64,000 nt of DNA from Planctomycetota bacterium. Lineage in GTDB: Bacteria > Planctomycetota > MHYJ01 > JACQXL01 > JACQZI01. The stretch lies in contig JACQZI010000017.1 in assembly GCA_016207825.1 (NCBI GenBank), positions 1 through 64,000 on the forward strand, in the 5' to 3' direction. The position numbers were made by a program, and so were the translations under genes. Below are positions 24,602-33,278 of the stretch, in pieces; positions within the stretch are counted from its first letter, which is position 1, and each line of letters opens with the position of its first letter. The notes under the pieces were generated by a model that saw only the letters and a list, made by a program, of their open reading frames with translations, had not been told where the DNA came from and ran no database searches.

Positions 24602-26059
24602 ATGATAATACTACGCCGTATCAGCCAGTTTATTTTCTTCAGCCTCTTTATTTATCTCATTTTCCGGACGGTCAGCCCGCTTGCCTCGTGGATACCGGTT
24701 AACCTATTCTTTACGAGCGACCCATTGGTAGCAATCGGAGCCGGAATAGCCGGAAGGGCTTTGGTAATCAAGTTTATCGCGGCATTGGTTGTAATCATTA
24801 TCACCGTTCTTTTAGGCCGGGTCTTTTGCGGATGGATATGCCCATTGGGCGCGACGATTGACTGGTTTGACAAAGTATTCCTGTGGTGGCGCAAGAAGCG
24901 GATTGTTATGTGGCTGGGCTGGCGGAAGGTAAAATACGCGATACTCGTTATCTTATTAACGGGCGCGGTTTTCGGGGTGAATGCCATCGGCTGGCTCGAC
25001 CCGATTTCGATTGCCTTTAAAGGATACGGGCTTTTCATATATTCGGCACTGGACTGGGCAGGAACCAAAGTAGGCCTGGACAGAACCACCGTTTCAAGCC
25101 TGATTGATATTGGCATTTTTGACCGCAATGAGGTGTTATTCAAATACTCAGCGGTATTCGCGATTACCCTGGCAGTTATCTTATTATTAAGCATGCTTGA
25201 GAGACGCTTCTGGTGCAGGAACCTTTGCCCTTTGGGGGCATTGCTTGGATTGCTTTCCAAATGGCGGCTGGTGCGCACGCATACGGGAGAGGATTGCAAC
25301 GAGTGCAAGCTGTGCGTCCGCACCTGCAAGATGGGGGCGCGGAGTAAGGAATTAGAGGCGCTGGATGAAGAGTGCATACATTGTTACACCTGCGTTAACG
25401 GATGCCCGAAGGACCAATTGTTTATAAAGAAGGCGGCTAAAGTAAAAACGGTTTCTATCCTGCCTTCAAGAAGAGGATTTTTGATAAGCGGGATGCTGGG
25501 GATATTATCGTTCCCGCTTCTTAAATACAGCCTTTTAAAGAAGAAGGAAGAAAATCCTGTATTACCGATACTGAGGCCGCCCGGAGCGAATCCGGATGAG
25601 GAAAAATTCCTCGTCAAATGCGTCCGTTGTGGAGAGTGCATGAAGGTTTGCCCTTATAACGCAATACAACCGTTGATGTTCGAAGGCGGTATTTACGGGA
25701 TGTTTTCCCCGGTCATTATTCCGATTATAGGCTACTGCGGTTATGAATGTAACTTATGCGGACAAGCCTGCCCGACCGGCGCTATTAAAAACATGCCGTT
25801 AGCTGAAAAGAAGAAATGGAAAATCGGCACGGCAAAAACATATGAGGATATCTGTATAAACTGCCTGGTTTGCGAGGAATATTGCCCGGTCCCGGATAAA
25901 GCAATTAAGAATATAGAAAAGGACGGGCTTCAGTATCCCTGGGTAATAGATGAAATGTGCATCGGATGCGGGACATGCGAGAATGTCTGCCCGGCGTCGC
26001 CCCAAAAGGCGATAAGGGTGTTTAGAGACGCCAATCCTCCATCCAATCCCGCAAAATAG
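24602..26059 (+). CDS. NapH-NapG-like membrane polyferredoxin fusion
   Basis: This is a 485-residue protein. The N-terminal half resembles NapH/FixG, with several membrane helices (about 10-25, 45-70, 115-130, 180-200) and the motifs FCGWICPLG (Cys76, Cys80) and CRNLCPLG. Two 4Fe-4S motifs follow (CNECKLCVRTC and CIHCYTCVNGC). A second section opens with a twin-arginine-like SRRGFLISGMLG near residue 292 and carries four more clusters (CVRCGECMKVC, CNLCGQAC, CINCLVCEEYC, CIGCGTCENVC), as in NapG. It probably passes electrons from the membrane to exported partners such as the DUF362 protein. No nitrate reductase is nearby. Confidence 0.88.
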   Translation: MIILRRISQFIFFSLFIYLIFRTVSPLASWIPVNLFFTSDPLVAIGAGIAGRALVIKFIAALVVIIITVLLGRVFCGWICPLGATIDWFDKVFLWWRKKRIVMWLGWRKVKYAILVILLTGAVFGVNAIGWLDPISIAFKGYGLFIYSALDWAGTKVGLDRTTVSSLIDIGIFDRNEVLFKYSAVFAITLAVILLLSMLERRFWCRNLCPLGALLGLLSKWRLVRTHTGEDCNECKLCVRTCKMGARSKELEALDEECIHCYTCVNGCPKDQLFIKKAAKVKTVSILPSRRGFLISGMLGILSFPLLKYSLLKKKEENPVLPILRPPGANPDEEKFLVKCVRCGECMKVCPYNAIQPLMFEGGIYGMFSPVIIPIIGYCGYECNLCGQACPTGAIKNMPLAEKKKWKIGTAKTYEDICINCLVCEEYCPVPDKAIKNIEKDGLQYPWVIDEMCIGCGTCENVCPASPQKAIRVFRDANPPSNPAK

Positions 26060-26194
26060 CGGCGTTTTACAGATGGGGTCGGGGCAACCAGAAATTATCG
26101 CTTCAGTTTTCATCCCCGGTCAACCGAAATAATATAGTAGTTCCGCGCTATCGCGCACACGGATTACAACTTACTTTATAAAATACTGCTTATT

Positions 26195-26785
26195 ATGAAA
26201 CAGGTATTTGAGAAGATTGTTTCCGAATATTTTAGCCGCCACAGGATATTATTCGGCATTGCCGGGGTGATTGTCATCATATTAACCTTTTCCTTTATCA
26301 TGGGAAGCGGACATCCCGTCGCTAAGGGCGAAGAGGTAAATATAGACCGGCAAGCCATGAAGAACTCCAGCGACTCGATAGAATTAATAAACACCAGAAA
26401 CCGTGTAAACACCGAGGGAAACGCCAAAATGATTACCGTAGAAAAGGCGTTGATTTGCGTTAACGTGGATGATATGTCTCCGGTCGGCGCGATACGCCAG
26501 ATTCCGCCTGATATCGAACGCATTTTCTGCTGGGCAAGGGTATTGGAAGCGAAGGGCGAAAAAATCAGGTATCTGTGGTATTTCAACGGCACGGTGGTAA
26601 CCAGCAACTGGCAGGTAATCCTAAGCGACCGTTTCATAACATGGTGCCCATACCGATTCAACACCAATGCAGGCGGTAAGGGGCACGTTGATATAGTCAA
26701 CAGCCGCGGTAAAGTCTTAAAGCGTATTCAATTTGAGGTAATGGAAAAACAGGAGCCCACACGGGTGCGCCTGAAACGTTCGTAA
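26195..26785 (+). CDS. Membrane-anchored DUF2914 protein
   Basis: This is a 196-residue protein with one N-terminal membrane segment (about residues 18-36). The C-terminal ~110 residues match DUF2914: IFCWARVLEAKGEKIRYLWY near residue 110, ITWCPYRFNTNAGGKGHVDI near 150, and GKVLKRIQFEV at the end. The domain is probably a small extracytoplasmic beta-sandwich of unknown function. A 135-nt gap separates it from the polyferredoxin gene. Confidence 0.82.
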   Translation: MKQVFEKIVSEYFSRHRILFGIAGVIVIILTFSFIMGSGHPVAKGEEVNIDRQAMKNSSDSIELINTRNRVNTEGNAKMITVEKALICVNVDDMSPVGAIRQIPPDIERIFCWARVLEAKGEKIRYLWYFNGTVVTSNWQVILSDRFITWCPYRFNTNAGGKGHVDIVNSRGKVLKRIQFEVMEKQEPTRVRLKRS

Positions 26786-26809
26786 GAAACTGCTATTTCC
26801 AATCCTGAA

Positions 26810-27154
26810 CTACTTCTTAGCAGCCGGCTTGTCTTTTGCGCCCGCTTTGGGAGCGGCGGCAGCCGGAGCAGCGCCTTTGGCCGGGACGGCACCTGCTTTA
26901 GCCGGAGCACCTGCGGCAGCAGGAGCGGCACCCGCAACAGGGACGGCGCCCGGAGCAGCGGCGGCAGCTTCTTCCTTCTTAGCAGCTTTCTTGGCTTTGG
27001 GCTTGATATTCTTTACTTTCATCAAACCGAAAACCGAATTGGCTTCTTTCCACTTGCCTTCTTTGCCTAAATAAGCCAGGCGTTCGGCCCGTGAAAGCAC
27101 ATTACGATGCCTTTTAAGTTTGCCTGATAATACCAGACTTTTGTGAATCGTCAT
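26810..27154 (-). CDS. PVC-type small basic protein with Ala/Pro-rich tail
   Basis: This is a 114-residue protein. Residues 1-55 match the small basic protein family that I associate with planctomycetes, verrucomicrobia and chlamydiae (TIGR04137, from memory): SLVLSGKLKRHRNVLSRAER, then KEANSVFGLMKVKNIKPKAKK. The remaining ~55 residues are a low-complexity tail of Ala, Pro, Gly and Lys, longer than I expect for the family. The protein is strongly basic, and a role on rRNA or DNA is plausible but unproven. The start codon lies 2 nt after the stop of the SPOR gene, behind AGGAGG. Confidence 0.85.
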   Translation of the reverse strand: MTIHKSLVLSGKLKRHRNVLSRAERLAYLGKEGKWKEANSVFGLMKVKNIKPKAKKAAKKEEAAAAAPGAVPVAGAAPAAAGAPAKAGAVPAKGAAPAAAAPKAGAKDKPAAKK

Positions 27155-27156
27155 TT

Positions 27157-27858
27157 TTACCTCCTAATCTGAACAACTTCGCTTATGGAAAATACTCTGA
27201 TATCGCGATTAGCGTTTTTTATGGATTTGAAAGCTTCTTCGGCCTCTGACCTTGAACCATACGGCCCTATATACACACTGATTTGGGAAGAATCCCGGTG
27301 GTTCCGGTCAACCGAGGAATTTGTAATCTGCTTATTTTGTAAGAGCTTTAACATACGGTCGGCCGAATATTTGCCGACGGTAGTATTATCGTAAGAAACC
27401 ACTTCTATCATCCATTTTTGCTGAGTGGCGGCAGGAGCCGGAGCCGGGGCAGGTGCTGCCCTGACTGTATCCGCCGTAGACGTTTGCCCGTCTGTAACGG
27501 CAGGCTCAACCGTACCGGAAGAAGATGTGTCTTTTGAAGGGCTGCTTTCACGCCCCATAATAAACACAATCGCCAGTATGATGATACCGATTAAAATGCC
27601 GAAAAAGACCGCATTATACGAAAGCTTAAACTCTTTATTTTGCGGGGATCCAGGCTTTTTTACAAAGGAACTTTTAAGCTTAGGATAAACCCTTTCCGGA
27701 ATTGGGGTAAGCGTTACAAGAGGCACAACATTGGAATCTGAGCTTTTCGCCGTGCTGTCTTCTTTAACAGCATCTTCTTCTTTAAGCGAAGGTTTCCTGA
27801 TATCAACGTTTCCCCTTTTTAAGACCTCGTATAATTCAGGAGCGCTCCTTTTTTTCAT
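27157..27858 (-). CDS. SPOR-domain-like membrane protein
   Basis: This is a 233-residue protein. A cytoplasmic N terminus with RSAPELYEVLKRG (about 4-16) is followed by one membrane segment (about 84-101, FFGILIGIIILAIVFIMG), an Ala/Pro linker, and a C-terminal SPOR-like domain at about residues 148-230 (KWMIEVVSYDN, QISVYIGPYGSRSEAEEAF). SPOR domains bind denuded peptidoglycan at division sites. The fit is by pattern only. It is co-transcribed with the small basic protein from a strong promoter. Confidence 0.82.
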   Translation of the reverse strand: MKKRSAPELYEVLKRGNVDIRKPSLKEEDAVKEDSTAKSSDSNVVPLVTLTPIPERVYPKLKSSFVKKPGSPQNKEFKLSYNAVFFGILIGIIILAIVFIMGRESSPSKDTSSSGTVEPAVTDGQTSTADTVRAAPAPAPAPAATQQKWMIEVVSYDNTTVGKYSADRMLKLLQNKQITNSSVDRNHRDSSQISVYIGPYGSRSEAEEAFKSIKNANRDIRVFSISEVVQIRR

Positions 27859-27891
27859 AAGCCGTCATTCCTTTATTTTTGGACGGTAGAC

Positions 27892-27920
27892 AATATAGCA
27901 CAAAACTTGTTGAGTGTCAA
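27892..27920 (-). promoter_or_regulatory. sigma70 promoter for the SPOR-small basic protein pair
   Basis: On the minus strand TTGACA (27920-27915) and TATATT (27897-27892) are separated by 17 bp, near consensus. The start codon of the SPOR gene lies 33 nt further on. Confidence 0.8.
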
Positions 27921-27926
27921 AGTTTT

Positions 27927-29270
27927 CTATTCTAAACCGTATTTCTTTAATTTTTCCCAAAGGTTCTTCCGGCTGATTTGGAGAATACCGGCCATTTCGG
28001 TTTTATTGCCCTTGGTAAACTCATTAAGGCGCTTAAGATAGGCCACTTCCGCCTGGTTAAGATATTCAACCAGGCTGATAAACTGGTCAGGCATTTGGGG
28101 CGAATCCGACTCGGCAGGCTGCACCGGTTGAGGCTTTATAAGATGCTCCTTTTTCAAAACAAGGCTGTCGCCGGCCAGGGTCACGGCGCGTTCCACGGCG
28201 TTTTCCAGCTCCCGGACATTGCCCGGCCAATTATAGTTTTGCAAGGCAAAAAGGGTTTCAGGATCAACTTTATACTCTTTCCCCTTGCCGTACTTTTTTA
28301 TGAAATGGTCCATCAAAAGCTGGATATCAGACTCTCTTTCACGCAAGGGCGGTATTTTTATATTGACGACATTCAAACGATAATATAAATCCTCCCGGAA
28401 AGAGCCGTCCTTGACTTTTTTAAGGAGGTCATCCTTCGTCGCAACAAGGATTCTGATATCAACTTTTATGGTAGCCGTACCGCCGATACGCTCGAATTCG
28501 TGCTCCTGAAGCACGCGCAACAACTTGACTTGGGTACGTGGAGACATATCGTCGATATCATCGAGGAAAATGGTGCCTTTATCAGCCATTTCGAACCGGC
28601 CGATTTTCTGTGATTTGGCATCGGTAAAAGCGCCTTTTTCGTGCCCGAACAGTTCCGCTTCTATCAGGTTTTCCGGGAATACTGCACAGCTTATTTTCAC
28701 CAACGGCGCGTCTTTTCTCAGGCTTTGGGTATGGATGGCTTCGGCAACCAGTTCCTTGCCGGTTCCGCTTTCCCCCTGGATCAAGACGCTTGCATCGCTT
28801 TTGGCAACGCTTTCAATCAACTGAAAAACCTCCTTCATTTTATGGCTTTTGCCGACCAGGTTTTCGTAATGCTGTTTTTCCTCTTTGAGCTTCAGGTATT
28901 CCTGGCGGATTTTATTCTGCTGCCTGATACGTTCCAGAATCAGGAGGACTTTTTCATTATAGAAAGGCTTTTCGAGATAATCATAAGCCCCGCTTTTGAG
29001 GGCAACTATGGCGGAATCAACCGTGCCGAACCCGGTAATGATAATGATGGGCAAATCAGGCTTGGCAACGGTGGTTTTCTGCAAGATTGTCATCCCGTCC
29101 ACGCCAGGCAGTTTAATATCCAAAAGGACGCAATCAAAGTCCTGCTGGGAAAGCAACTCCAGAGCGCGATTGCCGTCCGGTGCAACGGTAAGGTCATAAC
29201 CTTTTTCTTTTATGGCATCGCCTAATGTTACGCGGATACCTTTGTCATCTTCGGCTAAAAGCACTCTCAT
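27927..29270 (-). CDS. NtrC-type sigma54-dependent response regulator
   Basis: This is a 447-residue protein. The receiver domain (1-120) has the phosphoacceptor Asp in LLDIKLPGVDG. The AAA+ domain (about 145-375) has Walker A GESGTGKE and Walker B GTIFLDDIDD. A Fis-type helix-turn-helix closes the C terminus (TEMAGILQISRKNLWEKLKK). The sigma54-contact loop reads GAFTDA instead of GAFTGA. This variant is also found in a subgroup of NtrC-like proteins, so it need not be inactive. No histidine kinase lies beside it. A sigma54-like promoter is present at 56450-56466 in this window, but no link is shown. Confidence 0.93.
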   Translation of the reverse strand: MRVLLAEDDKGIRVTLGDAIKEKGYDLTVAPDGNRALELLSQQDFDCVLLDIKLPGVDGMTILQKTTVAKPDLPIIIITGFGTVDSAIVALKSGAYDYLEKPFYNEKVLLILERIRQQNKIRQEYLKLKEEKQHYENLVGKSHKMKEVFQLIESVAKSDASVLIQGESGTGKELVAEAIHTQSLRKDAPLVKISCAVFPENLIEAELFGHEKGAFTDAKSQKIGRFEMADKGTIFLDDIDDMSPRTQVKLLRVLQEHEFERIGGTATIKVDIRILVATKDDLLKKVKDGSFREDLYYRLNVVNIKIPPLRERESDIQLLMDHFIKKYGKGKEYKVDPETLFALQNYNWPGNVRELENAVERAVTLAGDSLVLKKEHLIKPQPVQPAESDSPQMPDQFISLVEYLNQAEVAYLKRLNEFTKGNKTEMAGILQISRKNLWEKLKKYGLE

Positions 29271-29396
29271 GTTATGCTCGGTGTTATTAATAAGATGTCA
29301 AATGCGAGCCGGATGGGATGGAATTATCGGCAATTCCGGAAACACCTTGCCCATACCGGGTTCTCAAGTAAAGGAATGACCGTTATATATATAAAC

Positions 29397-30128
29397 CTAT
29401 TTTCTTATTTTTTCGTCCGTCGCTTCAGGAGCTTCTTTCGATTCAACGGGCATAAAACCTATGACAACCCGCCTGTTTTCGGCTTTTTTCTCACTCTTGG
29501 GTTGGTGTTCGCCGAAGCTGCATAGGAACATCTTCGCCGGATCAATGCCTTGTTCCTGGAAATACAAAAGCACCTTTAATGCCCTATAAGCACCTAACTC
29601 AAAATTAGAACGGGTTTTCCACTCCCCTGCGGATTTATCAATCGGGTCTGTATCCGTATGGCCGTCTACGCGAATGATATAATCAGGATGCTGTTTGAAT
29701 ACTTCGGCAACACGGCCAAGTATTTCCTTGCCGCTTTCTTTAAGTGTAACCTTACCAGAATCAAAAAGGACTTCCCCTTGAATTTCAATTCCACCCGGGG
29801 TTATTTCAATGCCTTCGATTCCTCTTAGTTTGCTGCCAATTCCTTCAAGTAATCTTGCCCGGGCCATCTGTTCAGCTTTCCATTTTTTTGTTAAAGCAGC
29901 GTTTTCGCCTTTAGCGATCCCTAGCTCCTGGCTAAGGTCGTAATTCTTCTTTTCAATATCTTCCTTAGCATCTTTCAAGGCATTGCGCTGGTTATTTAAA
30001 GCTTCTATCTCGGCGCGATATTTATTTTCCATCTTCTTGTATTTTCCCAAGGAAACGCATCCGCCGGCAATCCAGACCATTCCTACAATCAACATAATAA
30101 CAACCACCATCCTCACTGATTTTGCCAT
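29397..30128 (-). CDS. OmpA/Pal-like peptidoglycan-binding lipoprotein
   Basis: This is a 243-residue protein. A lipoprotein signal (membrane stretch 6-22, lipobox AGGC) is followed by a coiled coil at about residues 30-100 (NKYRAEIEALNNQRNALKDA). An OmpA-C/MotB domain follows at about residues 120-225, with GEVLFDSGKVTLKESG, VDGHTDTDP and the RSNFELGAYRA segment that contacts diaminopimelate. It should tether the outer envelope to peptidoglycan. I use the ATG at 30128 because AGGAGG precedes it at a good distance. A longer frame begins 13 codons earlier, inside the end of the upstream gene. Confidence 0.9.
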   Translation of the reverse strand: MAKSVRMVVVIMLIVGMVWIAGGCVSLGKYKKMENKYRAEIEALNNQRNALKDAKEDIEKKNYDLSQELGIAKGENAALTKKWKAEQMARARLLEGIGSKLRGIEGIEITPGGIEIQGEVLFDSGKVTLKESGKEILGRVAEVFKQHPDYIIRVDGHTDTDPIDKSAGEWKTRSNFELGAYRALKVLLYFQEQGIDPAKMFLCSFGEHQPKSEKKAENRRVVIGFMPVESKEAPEATDEKIRK

Positions 30129-30163
30129 ACCCTGGCCTCCTTTCTTATATTTTAATATCTTAT

Positions 30164-31087
30164 TCACGGTTTATAATTCTTCATATCAATGGGCGTCCCG
30201 GACTCATCTTTAATTCCAAAAAGATCAATCACTATTTGGCCTAAGTCCCGGGTAACCCCAACGGGCAAATCCGTCCTGCCGGATGATATGCTTATTATAT
30301 CGCCCAAAAACGACCCGACAAACATCAAAAAAACGAAAGAGAGCACTAATATTATTACAAAAGCCGGATGAACCTTTGGCCTTACTGTCGGCGCATCAAC
30401 CGCAGGGGCGTAACGCCTGGAAGGCCGGAGCGCGGCGGCTGAAGGAGGTGGAGGCGGCGCTTTAAACTCGACCGGTTTTTCCGCAACGGTTTCGGCAAAT
30501 TCCTCCGCAATCGTGGCTTGTTCGTCCTCCACTGTTTCTTCGATAAACGTTCCTTCAGTATCCTTTAAGGGAGCGGTAACGTTACTGCTTTCATCGCCTT
30601 CAAGGCTGATTTTTTCGTCTTCAAGCGATGGAATTGTTATATCAGTATCACCGAAAGGAAGCTCTTCTGTAATACTGGAAGTATCTTCTTCCAGAAATGT
30701 TTCTTCCTTACCGCTGCCAGCTTTAAGAAGGTCGTCAGGAGGCAAAATCACGGTAGGCTCAGTAATTTTACCCTTTTTTATGCTGTCAATATCTTCTTTT
30801 TTGAAGTGGACCCTATCGGCTTCTTTGAACGCCTGGATTTCACCTTCGGAAACCATCCGGTTAAGCTCATCCTCGCTCAACTTCAGCTCGTCAAGGACAT
30901 CATCAAAAGAATAAAATTTACCTTTGCGGAAACTTTCAATATCTTCCTTACGGAATTTAATCTGGTCATCCTGGCGAAATGCCCGTAAATCGCCTTCTGA
31001 AACTATTTTCTTCAGGTCTTCCTCGTTTAATTTCAGCTCTTTAAGGACGTCGTCAAACGAATAAAACTCTTCTTTTTCCGGAGTCAT
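30164..31087 (-). CDS. Membrane protein with two tandem excisionase-like HTH repeats
   Basis: This is a 307-residue protein. Two ~50-residue copies of an excisionase/MerR-like helix-turn-helix lie at about residues 8-55 and 58-106. They share YSFDDVLKELKL, xxMVSEGExxAF and FRKEDIES. An acidic linker of about 100 residues follows, then a Pro-rich PPPPPS stretch, one membrane segment (about 242-265, FVIILVLSFVFLMFVG), and a short exported end. It could be a membrane-tethered DNA-binding or protein-binding module. It starts 3 nt after the gene at 31091 ends. Confidence 0.75.
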   Translation of the reverse strand: MTPEKEEFYSFDDVLKELKLNEEDLKKIVSEGDLRAFRQDDQIKFRKEDIESFRKGKFYSFDDVLDELKLSEDELNRMVSEGEIQAFKEADRVHFKKEDIDSIKKGKITEPTVILPPDDLLKAGSGKEETFLEEDTSSITEELPFGDTDITIPSLEDEKISLEGDESSNVTAPLKDTEGTFIEETVEDEQATIAEEFAETVAEKPVEFKAPPPPPSAAALRPSRRYAPAVDAPTVRPKVHPAFVIILVLSFVFLMFVGSFLGDIISISSGRTDLPVGVTRDLGQIVIDLFGIKDESGTPIDMKNYKP

Positions 31088-31090
31088 AAT

Positions 31091-31504
31091 TTATTTTTCG
31101 TTCTTCAGCAATTCGTCAATCTGCCTTTGCAATTCTTTTTCAATTCTCTTATATCCCTGTCTTATTTCAAGAGGAGAATCGCCTTTTGACATCTGGAATC
31201 CAAAATAACCATTCGGGATATCTAAATCGAAAGAAATATCCCTAAAAGCCTTTAGTTTTATAGTGCTGTCACCGGCAAATTCATAAATCAAAAGATTAGA
31301 GTTTTTCGCATCGACCAGCCACAAAATAGTTGCCTGCGTTTTCACTGTATTAGTTGTCAGTGCGATAAACCCATCACTGGCCCCATTAGCCGAATTAGCG
31401 GGGTCTACGGCATAAAGAGGCTGAAGGGGAAGCTTCGCCAAGGCTAGAACGATAATTATCCCGATAAGGATTCCAATCAATACGTATAAGCCCTTATTAT
31501 GCAT
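31091..31504 (-). CDS. Single-TM exported protein, function unknown
   Basis: This 137-residue protein has an N-terminal membrane segment (about 6-24, LIGILIGIIIVLALAKLP). An exported domain of about 110 residues includes FIALTTNTVKTQATILWLVD, a beta-rich pattern, and ends in a Lys/Glu helix. The ATG at 31504 follows AGGAG, so I prefer it to an in-frame codon nine residues earlier. I do not recognise the family. It heads a run with the tandem-HTH and OmpA-like genes, which suggests an envelope role. Confidence 0.75.
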   Translation of the reverse strand: MHNKGLYVLIGILIGIIIVLALAKLPLQPLYAVDPANSANGASDGFIALTTNTVKTQATILWLVDAKNSNLLIYEFAGDSTIKLKAFRDISFDLDIPNGYFGFQMSKGDSPLEIRQGYKRIEKELQRQIDELLKNEK

Positions 31505-31544
31505 ATACTTCTCCTTTCTAATAAGATGCATTGATGATGGTAAT

Positions 31545-31573
31545 AAAATACATCTTTATTAAAATAATTTCAA
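31545..31573 (-). promoter_or_regulatory. sigma70 promoter for the 31091-29397 envelope genes
   Basis: On the minus strand TTGAAA (31573-31568) and TATTTT (31550-31545) are separated by 17 bp, ending 40 nt before the start codon at 31504. Confidence 0.55.
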
Positions 31574-31644
31574 GTATTTTCTGGTTTTCCCTTATTTTAT
31601 TTGCCCTTTAAAAAGGAACTCCGGTTATTTCTCAAAAAGTATCT

Positions 31645-32904
31645 TTAAATGCTACAGACTTTGTTTCTGCCTGTTTGTTTTGCCTGATACAACGACTTGT
31701 CTGCCCGGCTGATAAGATGGGCAACATCTTCCATATGGTCATTGTATTCACTGACACCGAGGCTGATGGTAACTTCAATTTTAGAACCTTCTTGTATTAT
31801 TATTCTATAACTTTCCACTTTTTTACGCACCCGTTCGGCAGCTTGTATAGCTCCTTTGAGATCTGTATTCGGTAAAATAATGGCAATTTCTTCACCGCCA
31901 TAACGATAAGCTGACGATGTTTTCCGGAGATTTTTCTCTATCAGCTTGGTTATCTCACGTAAAACAAGATCGCCAACAGGGTGTCCGTAGGTATCATTTA
32001 CTGACTTAAAATGATCTATATCTATCATAAGCAAAGAAAAAGGAGTTTTATGCCTGCGGCTTAACTCAAAGTAGGTTTGTATTTGAGCGAAAAAATGCCG
32101 CTTACTAAATAATCCGGTAAGAGAATCCGTGATGGTACGGCTGTAAAGAGTAGGTGTTTTAATGGCCAAAGAAATTATCTTGGCAAATTCCATAAGGTTT
32201 ATCTGGATTTGCCCGACTTTTCTTGTGCGTTCCTCGGCATCGCCTTCCAATATGGTTTTAACCTTAACTACACCGACAGCCTCTCGGTCAGCTACTAAAG
32301 GCAGGCTAAAATCAAATTCATCCCCTGTTACGGAAAGGAACAGCCTTTGATGCTCAAAAGACTCTTTGACATTTTTGTTATTGACATTCTGGCGGTTTAA
32401 TTCTTTTTCAAAATAAGTAACCCCTTTTTCCCTTTTAGCAACAGGGATTAATTTATCATCTCGCCCTGATTTCAAGAAAACAGTAACCGCATCGGTTTCC
32501 CCATATGAACTGCTTAATTGGGTGATAATTTCCATAGATTTAGTAAGGATTATCTCAAATTCAACATCCTCGTTAAGGATTAAGCTGATTTCCCGCGTGG
32601 CAGATAAAAGGTCTATCTTTGCTTGAAAACCATGGTTTTGCTTTATTAAATCAGCATTGTTTTTTTCAACTGATTTTATTTTATCCGATGCATCCTTATT
32701 TTTGATATTAGAAATAGCCAGGAGAACCAGTAAAATCATGCTATATACCGCGGTAAGCCCGGCAAATGCGGTTAATAAAGGAGGAAATGTACCGGAAAAA
32801 CGAGGAGTCTGATATTCAGGGGAAAAATGATATACCGCCGCTAGGACAAGAGTGATAAGAGGAATCAAACATATTAAAAATATAACGATAATTCTAGAAT
32901 ACAT
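31645..32904 (-). CDS. Membrane diguanylate cyclase (GGDEF)
   Basis: This is a 419-residue protein. Two membrane helices (about 5-24 and 44-65) are followed by a coiled coil and a GAF-like sensor region (about 100-245). A GGDEF domain follows at about 255-415, with the active-site motif RYGGEEIAI and the preceding DIDHFKSVNDTYGHPVGD. It should make cyclic di-GMP from GTP. The RxxD inhibitory site is not obvious. The ComEA-like gene lies 27 nt upstream in the same direction. In this window type IV pilus genes are plausible downstream targets of c-di-GMP, but that is inference. Confidence 0.9.
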   Translation of the reverse strand: MYSRIIVIFLICLIPLITLVLAAVYHFSPEYQTPRFSGTFPPLLTAFAGLTAVYSMILLVLLAISNIKNKDASDKIKSVEKNNADLIKQNHGFQAKIDLLSATREISLILNEDVEFEIILTKSMEIITQLSSSYGETDAVTVFLKSGRDDKLIPVAKREKGVTYFEKELNRQNVNNKNVKESFEHQRLFLSVTGDEFDFSLPLVADREAVGVVKVKTILEGDAEERTRKVGQIQINLMEFAKIISLAIKTPTLYSRTITDSLTGLFSKRHFFAQIQTYFELSRRHKTPFSLLMIDIDHFKSVNDTYGHPVGDLVLREITKLIEKNLRKTSSAYRYGGEEIAIILPNTDLKGAIQAAERVRKKVESYRIIIQEGSKIEVTISLGVSEYNDHMEDVAHLISRADKSLYQAKQTGRNKVCSI

Positions 32905-32931
32905 AGTTTATACAATAAGTAAGCGAAAAGT

Positions 32932-33255
32932 TTAATCACTTATTGTTATTTTATTTTTTATTTTATTAAGAATGCCCTCGCTAAGCCCTTTTACCTCCAA
33001 TAAATTAGTTAATTCAGTAAAACCGCCTTTTCCCACACGCATATTTTCTATTTCCCCGGCGATACCCGGCCCAATCCGCGGCAATAATTCGAGAACATCC
33101 CGCCCGGCTTTATTTATATTAATCAAAAAGTATTTTTGGGGTAAATCAAAATAAAACGGAGGAATAGGTTTTCGATAATATCGAACTGCGTAAACCGTTG
33201 AAAGAACAATCGCCGCCGATAAAACCAATACAACTTCATGAATTCTGCTATACAT
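32932..33255 (-). CDS. ComEA-like helix-hairpin-helix protein
   Basis: This is a 107-residue protein. An N-terminal membrane anchor (about 7-24) precedes a short linker and a helix-hairpin-helix domain (about 44-105) with the characteristic ININKAGRDVLELLPRIGPG and LLEVKGLSEGILNKIK. ComEA proteins bind incoming DNA at the cell surface in natural competence. The presence of PilM-PilQ, PilB and PilT genes in the window fits that role, although no ComEC is seen here. Confidence 0.85.
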   Translation of the reverse strand: MYSRIHEVVLVLSAAIVLSTVYAVRYYRKPIPPFYFDLPQKYFLININKAGRDVLELLPRIGPGIAGEIENMRVGKGGFTELTNLLEVKGLSEGILNKIKNKITISD

Positions 33256-33278
33256 AAAAACGCTTTTTGTTTGCCTTG

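Noticed and set aside
26829-27074. Ala-rich plus-strand frame opposite the small basic protein
   Set aside because: It is the antisense of a low-complexity Ala/Pro tail. The minus-strand frame has the conserved family core and AGGAGG.
27927-29270. Inactive sigma54 activator because of GAFTDA
   Set aside because: The remaining AAA+ motifs are intact and the GAFTDA variant occurs in a subgroup of otherwise normal NtrC-like proteins, so loss of function is not supported.
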